Positions 49,001 to 58,385 of a stretch of DNA of 64,000 nucleotides are shown piece by piece. Positions within the stretch are counted from its first letter, which is position 1; the number at the start of each line of letters is the position of its first letter. The notes beneath the pieces are model-generated. The model was not told the DNA's origin and did not search any database. It saw nothing but the letters and a program-made list of their open reading frames with translations. The stretch lies in the NCBI GenBank assembly GCA_026874595.1, contig CM049317.1, forward strand, positions 10,330,382 through 10,394,381, read 5' to 3'. The stretch comes from Sipunculus nudus. Its lineage: Eukaryota > Annelida > Sipuncula > Golfingiida > Sipunculidae. Both the position numbers and the translations under genes were made by a program.

Positions 49001-49829
49001 ATCACCAGTATTTGGAACAGTTTAGTACTGTGACCTGGACCTCTGACCTTTTGAACTCCAACATCAATAGTGTTCTTCTCCTTTTGGTTGGTAAGCCATT
49101 CATGACAGATGGAAGGTACAGATTGAAAAGTGTGCCTTAAAACGACTCCACGCAAGAAGTGGGTGCTCAAAATCAACAGGTCTTTTCCCCTGTTGACAGA
49201 GAAGCGATATGTCAATGCTGGAAGGTTTGGAATAAAAAGTCTGGCTGGAAAATTGTCTACAACCCTTTAAAAAAAATCGCTGCAGAGCCCGCAGTGAGTG
49301 AGCAAGCACCGGCCGTATACCTGCCGAAAATGCCCTTTTTGGGCTCCCAGTGAATTCGGACGGGCCCTGTTTTCGATATGAGACGGCCCCTTCAGCGAGA
49401 CATTTCAGTCTGCTTTTATGTGCACACCATAACAATATGTCTAAATATTCTTTATAAAAAATTCATAGTTTTAATTTTTGTATTAAAGACGAAATCAAAT
49501 AACCTTATTACCAGTGAACACTCTCTTTGATAAATTATCGGTACTTCATATTATTTTATGTCATATCTCTACATACTTTGAGTATACTCGTACCTATCTC
49601 CTTGTTCTTACAGCACTTCCTCAGTACATTGATGTTGTGTGTTATAGCGTCAAGGTTTACATTTACGTAACAAGGTCTGCCAACCTTCTCAAAAACATCA
49701 GGCCCTCTGAAAGCCGCCTCCGTCAGTTCAAACGAATCACTGAAAGTAATCCAATAAACATCAGATAAATCTCCAGTGTTGCAATTACTAGCACCATGGT
49801 GACATGTTATAGCTTGATACCATACAATC
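31296..49829 (-). CDS. alr: alanine racemase-like gene, 8 exons (5' end not found)
   Basis: Encodes a fold-type III PLP enzyme predicted to interconvert L- and D-alanine, probably in the cytosol. In bivalves D-alanine is a known osmolyte. Joining exons 49829-49594, 45295-45137, 42244-42103, 40983-40896, 37527-37406, 35729-35617, 32880-32659 and 31552-31296 gives one open frame of about 446 residues. All introns are GT-AG and all phases agree. Family landmarks appear in order: VNLDAITHN start of the barrel; PLP lysine in GVVKS; DSGMCRNG (arginine kept); THLAD (histidine kept); IRPGNCMYGLPP; VGYSCTY with the catalytic tyrosine; GYGDGYSRG; GRVSMDA; TISEEITT; PRLY. Only the usual tyrosine of YGHG is replaced, giving CGHG. 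Bacterial enzymes are about 360-390 residues; here at least 58 extra residues precede the barrel. The initiator exon was not found and may lie upstream or beyond the window. Confidence 0.93.
31800..32345. repeat. TGACC-cluster repeat in racemase intron
   Basis: Diverged units like those of 991-1740 ('cctcgacctttgacctcatg', 'ctgtgacctttacc'), with the tail 'catacacaaagacgaacag' and 'gattactatagggcatcc'. It lies in the last intron, 31553-32658. Confidence 0.82.
32659..32880 (-). CDS. alanine racemase exon 7 (catalytic tyrosine, C-terminal beta domain)
   Basis: 222 nt, acceptor tctcttttag, donor GTAAGA. It encodes LQPALSLKAMTTLVKECEKG, then VGYSCTYE, then AVIPLGYGDGYSRGLSSNG. The tyrosine of VGYS aligns with the second catalytic base of alanine racemases. 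The GYGDGYSR signature of the beta domain is intact. Confidence 0.94.
32881..35616. other. racemase intron 6
   Basis: Contains a repeat head at 33128-33160, an unassigned GC-richer block at 33556-33930 in which 'ggcctgataac' occurs twice, an (AT)n tract at 33978-34017 and a pearl-like end at 35200-35421. No second gene seen. Confidence 0.7.
35617..35729 (-). CDS. alanine racemase exon 6 (RPG-x-x-YG motif)
   Basis: 113 nt, acceptor ctttttcag, donor GTATTG. It encodes SRPGLMFHTSGTAAILRGYG and LNLIRPGNCMYGLPP. The arginine of RPG is the residue that hydrogen-bonds the PLP pyridine nitrogen in this family. HTSG stands where most members have an H-x-x-N-S pattern. Confidence 0.92.
36128..36800. 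repeat. TGACC-cluster repeat in racemase intron 5
   Basis: Head 'ggtcacggtgctcagctgaa' at 36148-36167, then diverged units with 'gtgaccttaacctctgagct' and an exact TGACCTTTGACCT at 36747-36759. Confidence 0.82.
37406..37527 (-). CDS. alanine racemase exon 5 (THLAD motif)
   Basis: 122 nt, acceptor ttgttttag, donor GTGACA. It encodes LCDDHNVPLEGIFTHLADPW and then DFTLKQMETYLSAIEPY. The histidine of THLAD corresponds to the conserved PLP-site histidine of the family. Entered in phase 0, left with two bases over. Confidence 0.92.
37585..37840. repeat. short copy of the TGACC-repeat family (head and tail only)
   Basis: Head 'cacccctgggtcatgtcgct' and tail 'cagacatacagaaagacgg' within 250 bp. It lies in intron 4, close to exon 5. 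Confidence 0.65.
38851..38970. mobile_element. Helitron-like 5' end
   Basis: After an A, the sequence starts TCTATATATTAATAGCGTAA and matches 40517-40640 closely ('tgacatacatatgct', 'gggtttgtccgaag'). No 3' end was found close by, so it may be truncated or be the 5' end of a longer element. Confidence 0.7.
39663..39682. repeat. poly-G tract, 20 G
   Basis: Homopolymer in racemase intron 4. Confidence 0.95.
40517..40810. mobile_element. short non-autonomous Helitron-like element
   Basis: 294 bp. It begins TCTATATATTAATAGCG after an A, and ends with the hairpin CCGTGC-GTA-GCACGG, seven bases, CTAG, then T. These are the TC start, 3' hairpin and CTRR end of Helitrons, inserted between A and T. 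It lies in intron 4 (37528-40895), 86 bp from exon 4, without coding capacity. Confidence 0.85.
40896..40983 (-). CDS. alanine racemase exon 4 (DSGM-R motif)
   Basis: 88 nt, acceptor cattgacag (weak pyrimidine tract), donor GTAAAC. It encodes MPAGAVHIKVDSGMCRNG and QPKDLPSLVK. The family motif is usually D-T-G-M-x-R; serine replaces threonine and the arginine is kept. The acceptor was chosen because it is the only one that keeps phase with exon 3. The open frame continues upstream, so the exact 5' edge is less sure than the rest. Confidence 0.86.
42103..42244 (-). CDS. alanine racemase exon 3
   Basis: 142 nt, acceptor ttatttatcag, donor GTGAAC. It encodes NCQAWEMVLCLNHQLIPTLS and then EERPIRAMAGLLKENR, matching the 'L-x-P-T-(V/L)-S' strand and following helix of the barrel. 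The phases fit both neighbours (one base in from exon 2, two bases out to exon 4). It is too short to stand out as an open reading frame and was found by reading for the piece missing between the lysine exon and the DSGM exon. Confidence 0.88.
42245..45136. other. racemase intron 2
   Basis: AT-rich, with no second gene seen. It holds a perfect 10-bp hairpin GACTGGGAGT / ACTCCCAGTC (43924-43950) and a poly-C tract at 44286-44297. Confidence 0.7.
45137..45295 (-). CDS. alanine racemase exon 2 (PLP-lysine exon)
   Basis: 159 nt, acceptor ctgtctag, donor GTGAGT (strong). The split glycine codon joins exon 1 (NKEI-G) to VIGVVKSAGCGHG. The lysine of VVK is the expected Schiff-base lysine. The helix LKHLKKIGVERLAVATVHEG and strand GPIHILG follow, as in the family. 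The YGHG tyrosine is a cysteine codon (TGT) here. A short minisatellite lies immediately upstream of the acceptor. Confidence 0.93.
45301..45420. repeat. ~20-bp minisatellite beside racemase exon 2
   Basis: Three units of 'cagaggtcacatgatcaa' type followed by two of 'tgttacatcaccaga' type, starting six bases upstream (in gene direction) of the exon 2 acceptor. Confidence 0.85.
45421..49593. other. racemase intron 1 (larger part)
   Basis: Contains a repeat head at 47380-47405 ('gacccatgggtcatgacact'), a diverged TGACC-cluster repeat at 48700-49150, and a 43-nt exon-like piece at 48226-48268 that does not fit the reading frame. Otherwise no gene recognised. Confidence 0.7.
49594..49829 (-). 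CDS. alanine racemase exon 1 of those found (N-terminal extension and first barrel strand)
   Basis: The acceptor is ttgcttgcag before 49829 and the donor is GTACGA after 49594. The exon is 236 nt, entered with one base completing a codon and left with one base over. Residues run from IVWYQAITCHHG through SDSFELTEAAFRGP to VNLDAITHNINVLRK, the typical first strand and helix of alanine racemases. A second acceptor (tactttcag, exon from 49739) is in the same phase, so a 30-codon shorter alternative exon is possible. No in-frame ATG suitable as a start lies in the exon, so an upstream exon is needed. Confidence 0.88.
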
Positions 49830-50677
49830 CTGCAAGCAAATACACCTGCATTAATATTGATTCATTTTTTTTATTTCTCTTCTTTTTTATGGAGGTAACC
49901 GCCATTTTTAGCTAAGCTGATGGCAAGTCATCTGAGCTATAGCGACCACCCTTTGTCTGGCGTTCGTCCGTCCGGTTTTCCTGCTGTCTGGCCCTTTACA
50001 GGTGACAAATCGTAACGTTAGACCTAGAAACTTCTAACTGTACATCCAGGGAGGTCAAAGGCAAATCTCCTTGGAAACTGAATTTAGATCATGTTTATTA
50101 CAATATTAAGCAGGGTAGCCTGCACCAGAAGAAAACTTCTGTCGTAAGCAGGGCTCTGTTCCATTTATAAAGTTCAAGACGTTTTTCAACAACTAAATAT
50201 GACCATGAAATAAAATAAAAATACAAATTACAATACGAATATAAAAATACATACTAAGACAATAAAACAATTACAAAATGACAGATTATACTTAAAATAA
50301 ATATAATAAATAGATTATCATGGCAATATCTATAATACGAGTGGTAAGAACGACTATTCTAACTAAAACAATCTCGTATAGTGCCAAAACTAAGACCGCT
50401 GTAAGACTAGAAAAGTACGAACGTGATATCTTTTAAAAACTGTGCAAATTTGGAGTGCATTTAATGTCCAGGGGAAGGGCATTCCATAGGGTACTGCCTG
50501 CATAAATGAAGCAGCCTTGAAAGATTCAATCCTGGTTTGGGAAGGATACAGTTATTGTTGTGTTGAGCGCGTGGAATAATGGTGAATGTTTTAAGCCATA
50601 GCGAACTTATCACATAGATACGAAGGGGCTACACCATGTATGCATTTATAAGTCAAAACAGATAAAAGGTTTAAATA

Positions 50678-51268
50678 TCACTGATCGACTGTCATCAAAC
50701 CTATCTCTTTGATTAATTCCAGACTACTTCGTGAAAGGTTATAGTTTCTTGTTATAATACTTGCCGCCCGACACTGAATACGTTGAATAGCAGCACGAAC
50801 AGTGCTTGGACAGCTGACCCACACAGTAAAGCCATAGTCTTTTGCTGGTTGAACGAACGCATGATATATTTTGAGTAGAAAATTCTGTGGCAGATATTTG
50901 CTAAGTCTGTGTAATAGCCCTATTTTGCAACTTAACTTTTTTAAAAACAGCAGAAGTGTGAATTTCCATGTGATATGTGAATCAATTATGAGGTCAAGGT
51001 GAGATAATTCCTCAACGTTCGGGATAACTTGTTCATCGATACGGATGTGTAATGGATTTGATGATTTGCGCTGTTTGGAACTTAAGAGCATTATAGCTGA
51101 ATTTGTGGCGTTGGCAATTAGTTTGTTTTTATTGAGCCATTTGGTTACTTGGTCTACCGCGCCCTGCAGCTTTTGTTGTGCTCAATCACGACTTACACTG
51201 TATGCGTATGGAGTCATCTCGTCAGCAAAATTGAACATTTAGAGTTGGTTATATTTACAGGCAAGTCG
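50678..51268 (-). pseudogene. LINE reverse transcriptase (active-site box and thumb)
   Basis: The palm box reads FADE-MT at about 51218-51232, where relatives have F/YADD, so one catalytic aspartate codon is a glutamate codon. A stop follows. The thumb and C-terminal part (IRIDEQVIPNVEELSHLDL, LSKYLPQNFLLKIYHAFVQP) lie in 50678-51091, ending at a stop. Confidence 0.85.
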
Positions 51269-52417
51269 TTAAGGTATAATAAACAGAATATGTCTGAGTA
51301 CCGTGCCTTGTGGTACACCAGTGTTTACGGTTCTCAATGTAGAATTGTGGTTACGGAATCGGACGAACTGCTTTCTATTGAATAAATAATTATAAAACCA
51401 GCTATGCGAATTTCCACTCACGCCATATTGTTTTAGTTTACCCAACAGTATATTATGATTTAGGAAATCAAAACCTTTTCTTAGGTCGAGAATGCATATG
51501 GAGTATATGCGTCCCAAATTCATAGCTGTTAGCCAATTATCAACCAATCTGTGTAAAGCGGTTTGGCTGGAGTTATTTGCGAGAAAGGCAGTTTGTTCAG
51601 GGGATATCAAGCGTTCATTGTTAAGGAACATCAGGAATTGACGTTTAATGTGCTTCAAAATTTTTATGACATGGCATGTAATGGAAATTAGGCGGTAATT
51701 CTTACGTTCAGAAGATTCCACTTTACCCTTTAAAATAGGAACTACCCTCGCACATTTCCAGTCAGGAGGAACAGTTCCTGTATAGAGCGTTAAATTCAGA
51801 ATGTGTGCCAGCGATGGCGCTGGGCTGTCCGCGGCCTCCCCGAGCAAAAGCCCCGGCATAGTCAGGACATCAAGTCCAGCTTTGTTCTTTAGTTCGGTAA
51901 GAAGTTTGGCAACTTGCTGTTGGCTTATTTGAGGGATGGAAAATTGAGAATGCGTAAAAGTAGATTGGTCATGTATATCATCTTCGGTTAAGGCTTCGGT
52001 TAAAGTTTTACCAACTGAAGCAAAGAGGTCGTTTATGTCATTAGCGTTGAGACCTGGGTTGTTGGGACTCTGACTAACTGGTGTGATAATGTGTTTTAAA
52101 GTCTGCCAAAGCTCTTTAGGAGATTTTGACAATTGTGCCTTCTGTCTGTAATACGAATGTTTCTGTTGTCGGGTCATGCAGGTGACCCGGTTACGTAATT
52201 GTCTAAACCTCGACCAGATTTTTGGATCATGTTCTGACACAGCAGACATACGAATGCGTTCACGGTTATAAATAAGACGTTGAATATCAGCTGACATCCA
52301 GGGGTTATATCTATTGTTTCTCATCCTAATTGTTCTAAAAGGTGCGTGTTTATTACATATGGCTAGGAATTCATCTCGCAATAGATTCCAAGCTGAGATC
52401 ATGCACATCGCAAACAT
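51269..52417 (-). pseudogene. LINE reverse transcriptase (N-terminal and palm part)
   Basis: 382 codons open. It has the pre-RT region (HAPFRTIRMRNNRYNPWMSA), VPPDWKCARVVPILKG, ERKNYRLISITCHVIKILK, PEQTAFLANNSSQTALHRL, the first catalytic aspartate in ICILDLRKGFDFLNH, and VNTGVPQGTVL. This order is typical of CR1/L2/Jockey-group LINEs. It loses frame at 51269, just before the FADD box. Confidence 0.9.
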
Positions 52418-52439
52418 TAAAAAGGCAACGGAAAGTTAA

Positions 52440-53095
52440 CGATGATTGAATCGATCGCCTAAGGGCACGGTGAAAAAATTCTTAAAGGACCGAACTCAAA
52501 CAAATTTAGTTTCGTTTTTTTGGCTTCTGTCTCCTGAAAGCCAAGTATAAATAATGTAATGGTCACTGAGTGACCACGGAATAACGCCAGATGATGAGTA
52601 TATACCAGGTTAATTTGTAAATATTAAATCAATCATATAGAATGTGGTTGCAGTGACTCGAGTTGGGGAGGTTTTAAAATTGTTTAAGGTTGTACAATGT
52701 AGCCATGTTCACCAGTGCAGTATTTACCAAGGCACTGTGAGTATTATAATCAATATTGAAATCGCCTAAGATCACTGTATGAATATGCTTAGCCACGGCC
52801 TGGCCAATGTTATCAAAAAGCAACTATAAATGATTTTTGTCGGAATCAGGAGGCCTATATATACATCCGATTAGGATGTGACGTCTGTTCCACTGGATTT
52901 GCATCCAGATTGTTTCCAAATAATCCTGAGAAAGTAAAGGACATAAGTTAGACTGTAAGATATTCTTCAAAGAAATAGCAGCTCCCCCGCCTTGTCTTTC
53001 CGGTGGAGAGTATACTCCGGGATATCAATCTGATGCGTTGCAATGCTCCTATCTAACCAAGTCTCAGTGAGATAAGCTACATGGTCAAGCGTATT
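52440..53095 (-). pseudogene. LINE endonuclease remnant
   Basis: APE-type endonuclease blocks in order on the minus strand: YLTETWLDRSI, PERQGGGAAI, IGCIYRPPDSD, VILGDFNIDYNTHS and a terminal serine-aspartate-histidine-like region near 52560. Stops interrupt it (for example after DKNHL). The N-terminal part with the first catalytic residues is absent. Confidence 0.85.
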
Positions 53096-53099
53096 GGTG

Positions 53100-54400
53100 A
53101 CCTATATTTGCGACCAATGGGCCGAAAACATGAATTTGGGCACCAAGACAGTCAAACGGAGTACAAATTGTATCTGTTAGACCCAGAATCTTCTAATGTA
53201 ACATTAAGGGAGGTCCTGAGCAAATGTACTCGCAAACATGAATTTAGGTCCCTATGACCTATATTCTGCGACCTATAGAAAAACGATGTATTATGTGCAC
53301 ATGCAGTGAATGTCAGATAGGCATAAGTCGTATCTGTTAGGCCTAGAATCTTCTAATGCAACATCCAGAGAGATTTAAGGCAAGAGAACTTCTTGGAAAC
53401 CTGTAATTGGGTCATGGTGAACCTATTCTGACACCTAAGGCTGAAAGCATAATTCTGATCACCCAGATAGTCAGTTTGACACAAAAATGTATCTATTAGG
53501 CCAAGAATCCCTAGTTTAACATTCAGGGAGGTCCTGGGCAAATCTCCTAGGAAACCTGAAATTAAGTCATTCTAACCTATATTCTGTGACCTATGGGCTG
53601 AAAATATAATTTTGAGCCCCAGACATTCAGGCGGGGCAAAAATTGTATCCTTCAAGCCTAGAGTCTTCTAATGTAACATTCATGGAGGTCCATCGCAAAT
53701 ATTGATGGAATCATGAACTTAAGTCACTGTGACTTATATTCTTTGAGCTATAGGAAAAAGATGTCATTTGAGCACCCTGAATGTAAAATGGGCACAAATG
53801 GGATCTGTTGGCCTACAATTTTCTGGCAAGTCTCCATTGAATCTTAAAATTAGGTCATTTTGACATATATTCTATGAGCTTTAAGAAAAAACATGATTTT
53901 AGTACTATGAAAAGTCAGATAGGCAACAATTATAACTTAAAAATGAAGGAGGTCTTAAGCAAATCTCCCTCAACATCATGATGCCCTATATTCTGTGTGG
54001 TACGAGAGGAAAACCTCATTTTGAGTCAAACGTGTTCATAATCTTAAATGTTTGATCAATAAAATGTGATAAAAATGTATCCTTCGAAACCAAAATAAGG
54101 TCACTGACTCTATGTCAACATGAATTTAGCATCTTATAAGTCTGATTGGGACAAATGGTGCTGTTGGACCTAGAAACTTCTAATTTAATAGGATTAGGAA
54201 GGGCCCTTTAAGGACTTTCTTAGAAATATTAATAAAGGTCAATGTGACCCATATTCTGTGAGCATTTAGCACCAGATAAATAAGTTGAACACAAATGAGC
54301 AGTTGGACATAGACCTTAGCAGCTAGGGAGATTTAGGTAAAATCTTCTTAGAAACCCTAAATAAGGTCGCTTAATCCCATTTTCAATGTCCTATGGACAA
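53100..54400. repeat. 158-bp tandem array (main part)
   Basis: About seven to eight increasingly diverged units, each with 'gacctatattctgtgaccta'-like and 'ggaggtcc' blocks. One further unit lies across the LINE at 49990-50092. Confidence 0.85.
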
Positions 54401-54949
54401 GACTCTTGGTTTGAACCTGCTGGTATAATTTTATCCATTGTTTAAAGTTCCTTAACAAATATTTTCCAACAGATCATAACATTAATAATTAATTATAAAT
54501 ACATGCATCGCCTGTATGTAAAATTCAGCTGAGCGTAATGGCTAATTTGATTATGCTGTCTTATCTAATCCTTAATCTGACTATTTACATCAGGGCACCA
54601 GCACTCGTTGATGTTTTGTTTTTTTTTTATTTTTGTCTCCTCGTCTCACTCAGGCCTGGTGTCCATGGCTGGGTCATAATAATGAAGAACCAAAATTTAG
54701 GTTTTCAAGGAGGTTTTTTTTTTTTTTTTATAAAAACCTACCTTGATAATCAGTTACAAGTTTCTAGGGTTAGTAGTTGTGATTTGTGTCCTGCTAACGG
54801 ACTGCCGGATGACTGGACGGACTATGGACTATGCGCCATTCCCATGCCTCAGTTGACTTTCAGTCAGCCGAGCTAAAAATGTGATGATGGATATATATAT
54901 ATTTGTGTGTGTATGTATATACATATATTGTGTGTGTATGTATTTACAT

Positions 54950-57301
54950 TAGGGCCCTGCGCAGGCCAAAAATTGAATCCGCGACCGCCCTGCATCATAA
55001 CCTGTCGGCCCGCAGCCTGCCCCGCAATAAAAAAAATTCAGTCCGCCCCGCAGTTACTATGATCTTTTAGCCCGCACCCGCCCCGAAAAATTTTCTTTCA
55101 GCCCGCTATCGCTCCGCCCCGCCCCGCATGTTCCAAGGTTCCAGCCCGGAAAAATAAAAAAATATATATAACCTAAGGTTTACATATTGTTGCAGGTGCT
55201 CTGTTTATTGTGTGACACGGGCGTAGCTCCTGTTGTGGCGCTCGTGTCTGGCCTTTTGTTACATTCTATGTTTAATCCGTACTGGTTGAAGTCTCGTTGT
55301 CATGTGGGCCTTGAGTTTTCACGCCTGGTCGTGGGTCACGTGATGAGCCTGGTGTGTAGAGATACACGGCGCTGTATTTCTAGAGAATTCCTGAAGCGCG
55401 TGTTTACTGTGGTTGTGTAAGATCTGTTCTAGAAGTGGAAAATCCCGGCATGAGGTGTGAAGAGTATATAAGGGGCTGTGTTTAAGCAGAGGGCAGAGAG
55501 ACAGCAGGGCAGATTCCAGCGGACGCAGAAGAGTGTGTCAGATTCTAAGACCTTATCCGACGAATGCGGCAATTATACATTTTCAAAGACTTTCTCCTTG
55601 ATTTTATACATTTGGACAGTTTAATTTCTGGATGTTGCAAGAACTTTCCACAGGACTGTCATTCTCCGAGAGTTTACATTTAAAGGACTTATCGTGGTGA
55701 CGGTATTGGTATCCAGGTACTGAACCATTATCGTTCTGTGTGATTGTATTGACTTGTTGCTATAACGCTGTTTTTTTTTCTATGTAATTGTATTGATTTA
55801 GTGTATTGTATTGTTAGGGTTGTTTTAAGAATAAATTATAGTTATTTGTTAACAAAAAAACACTGACTTCTTTATTCATTCCCCTAGACATTTTACGCTG
55901 CCTAGTGTTACAGAATTTGATTTGTTTTTATATCCATTACAAAATTTGTGTTCATCACGCATACGTGATCTGTTTATATTAGGTTCCGTAACAATATCAA
56001 GAATATTTTATTGCATAAATATAAGCCATGCTAATTTTTAATATACATGAAATGTTTGATCATTGGAATTTAGATTTAATTTTAATACATGCCTAAGCTA
56101 TCATTCAAACCATAATTCATAAAATATTTGAAAAGAAATGTTTGATTGATTAGAAGGATTTAATAAATACATAGTAATTTAACATACTTTAAACAAGTCT
56201 TCATACTTTACAGGAGAAATAAATAAACCTTTGGTTGTCTTGTGTCTGTTTCTTCTTTAATTTATAAAAATACGTAAAGAAAAAAAAATAGATATCGTCA
56301 AAGTATGTAAACCCAAAGTTACCCATCAGACGGTGAAGGGAGTAAAGAGGTTATCTGACCGATGTGGCTTTAGGTTCAGGATGTTCATTGAGATAGACAT
56401 GACCGGAGCCGTGTTTCTAATAGCAGTCATCACCACATTATGCTGTGCCCAAACAGGGATTTGACCAGCCAGTGGTCAATGTCAGTTTCAATCAGATAAC
56501 ACATGCATGGAGTTACAATTGGATAAGGAGTCCAGCTTAGCCTTTAGATAAGGAGTCCAGCTTAGCCTTTGTGCTGTTCTAGGTCAACTGAGACAAGCTT
56601 TAGTCACACAGAGTCTATATTACAAGACCAAAGGTAATGAAGCCCTGGCTTCACTCCCAGCCATATAATGTAATATGTGAGACATGACACAAGTACATAG
56701 TTAGTGTACCTATTCAACATCAGGCAAGGTTAGTTTGTACAAAGATTTGACCAGCTCCCACTACAAGGACAACTGCTTAAACTCTAGATTTCATATTAAG
56801 AATGCATCATGTATTTTGTGTAATTAATTGACGTTACACCTAGAAAAGAAACATTTGCTTAGTGTTGTTACAACTGTCAGTCATTGTAAGGCGGTAAGAG
56901 GAATAAGTTGAAGTTAATAAACATAAATCTTTTTATATTACTATTTTTAAACCACCTGAAAACATTTTAAACAAAAATATGTGTCTTTAGATAGTCATTT
57001 TTTTAAATTTATCATTTTATATCCATATTTAAACTGCCAGATCATTAACCTGCAGCCCGCCCCACCCAACACAGACTATATTTAAGCCCGCCCCGCCCCA
57101 CACATACTTTATTTCAACCCGCCCCGCACAGACTTTATTTCTGCCCGCCCCGTCCCGCCCCGCATAGACTTTTTTCATCTTGCCCCGCACAGACTTTATT
57201 TCAGCTCGCCCCGCACCTTCATAGATGTAACCCGCCCCGCACAGAATCCAAAGTGGGGGCCCGCGGGCTGCGGGTCAAAACCCGCCCCGCGCAGGGCCCT
57301 A
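54950..57301. mobile_element. C-rich element with TAGGGCCCTGCGC inverted ends
   Basis: Left end TAGGGCCCTGCGCAGG (54950) and right end GCGCAGGGCCCTA (57289-57301) are inverted. Both ends carry dense CCCGCCCCGC-type motifs, all C-rich on the plus strand (54995-55140 and 57050-57290). The ends resemble hAT-type termini, but the flanking 8 bases match only partly, so the class is uncertain. The interior hosts a solo LTR at 55188-55993 and has no transposase. Confidence 0.7.
55188..55993 (+). mobile_element. 806-bp solo LTR, plus orientation
   Basis: TGTTGCAGG...CCGTAACA flanked by ATAT on both sides. Contains a TATA box (TATATAAGG, 55465) and AATAAA (55830-55835). No internal retroelement sequence adjoins it. 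An inverted copy of exactly the same length is at 57581-58386. Confidence 0.85.

Positions 57302-57367
<66 letters not shown>
57302..57367. repeat. (AT)n microsatellite
   Basis: AT dinucleotide tract with one T-run interruption. Confidence 0.95.
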
Positions 57368-57369
<2 letters not shown>

Positions 57370-57503
57370 CTTCGACGAATCCAAGGTTCGACACAAGCGG
57401 GTTTTATTTGGTAATCATTTAACTAAAGTTGTCCGGAATATCGAGTCTGTAACATCGACATAAGCGGGGTATTCGACTTAAGCGAGTTCGACAGAACGAG
57501 GTT

Positions 57504-57505
<2 letters not shown>
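57368..57505. mobile_element. Tigger/pogo-like terminal fragment
   Basis: On the minus strand 'agtgaaacctcgttctgtcg' then 'aactcgcttaagtcgaata', with TA-rich flanks. These AACCTCG...TCGAA words resemble pogo/Tigger inverted ends from memory. It is too short to carry a gene. Confidence 0.5.

Positions 57506-57507
<2 letters not shown>

Positions 57508-57580
<73 letters not shown>
57508..57580. repeat. (AT)n microsatellite, left of the solo LTR
   Basis: Continues on the other side of the LTR at 58387, so the LTR inserted into a single (AT)n tract. Confidence 0.93.
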
Positions 57581-57584
<4 letters not shown>

Positions 57585-58385
57585 ACGGAACCTAATATCA
57601 ACAGATCACGTATGCGTGATGAACATAAACTTTGTCATGGGTTAAAAAAAATCAGATTCTGTAACACTAGGCAGCATGAAATGTCTAGGGGAATGAATAA
57701 TACAATTACACAGTATAACAGCAGTATAACAACAAATCAATACAATCACACAATAAAATAAACAAAGTACACAGTACCTGGATACCACCCACTGTCACAG
57801 CGATAAGTCCTTTAAAATGTTCAAACCTGGCGAAAATTTGACACAAATTCTCTCGGAGAATAACAGTCCAATGTAAAGCTTTTGTAACAATCAAGAAAGT
57901 ACACTTGAGACAGGCAGCACTAAATTGTAAAGTGTTAGTAATAGTAGAATCCCTGAAATTACTGGATAATCGGATAGGTCCCACATACTTACACACGTCT
58001 GTGTCCGCTGGAATATTCTCTCACCTCTCTCTCGGCTCTAAAAAAACAGCCCCCTATTTATAAATTTTCGCCCCAAGCCGAGAATTTTCCACTTCTCGAA
58101 CATTCTGAAGAATCTAACACAACACACAGTAAACACGCGTTGCAGGAATAATCTAGAAAAACATCGCTGTGTCTCTACATACCAGGGTCCACACGTGAGC
58201 TCGCCCCGGCTCGGCCAGGCGAGAAAGCCCACAGCTAGCATGACAACGAGAGTTCAACCAGTACGGATTAAGCTGAGAGTGAAACACCCGGCCAGGCGAG
58301 TTACGCCCGAGTTACGCCCGTGTCACACAACAAAAAAAAAGACATCTGTAAGACCTGTGCACACAATGAAAAGGGCACTTGTAAC

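Larger units (their letters stand above)
50093..53100 (-). mobile_element. CR1-like LINE, 5'-truncated and degenerate
   Basis: A minus-strand non-LTR retrotransposon inserted into one unit of the 158-bp array: 'aatttagatca' on one side continues as 'ttggtgacctat' on the other. In order it has the endonuclease, RT and a C-terminal domain, then ~585 bp of 3' UTR ending 'attgtaataaac'. The endonuclease starts at YLTETWLD, so the 5' end is missing. Several stops and frame changes break the coding part. Confidence 0.9.
49905..54879. mobile_element. pearl-like element: inverted ends with a 158-bp tandem core
   Basis: The left end TTTTTAGCTAAGCTGA (49905) pairs with the inverted right end TCAGCCGAGCTAAAAA (54864-54879), and similarity continues for about 35 bp. 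The core is a tandem array of about 158-bp units (landmark 'ttctaatgtaacatt' at 53191, 53351, 53509, 53666, 53821 and a copy near 50030), decaying toward 54400. Bivalve 'pearl' elements have ~160-bp tandem cores between conserved ends; the match to that family is an inference. The array is split by a LINE at about 50093-53100. Confidence 0.82.

Noticed and set aside
53100-54400. CRISPR-like array
   Set aside because: Units are ~158 bp and similar along their whole length, without short repeats and unique spacers. It is a satellite-type array in a eukaryotic genome.
55187-55420. 77-codon frame as a gene
   Set aside because: It lies wholly in the 806-bp solo LTR.
56399-56464. 22-codon plus-strand frame resembling a signal peptide (MTGAVFLIAVITTLCCAQ)
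   Set aside because: It ends at a stop with no convincing splice donor in frame and sits inside transposon-derived sequence. Too short to support as an exon.
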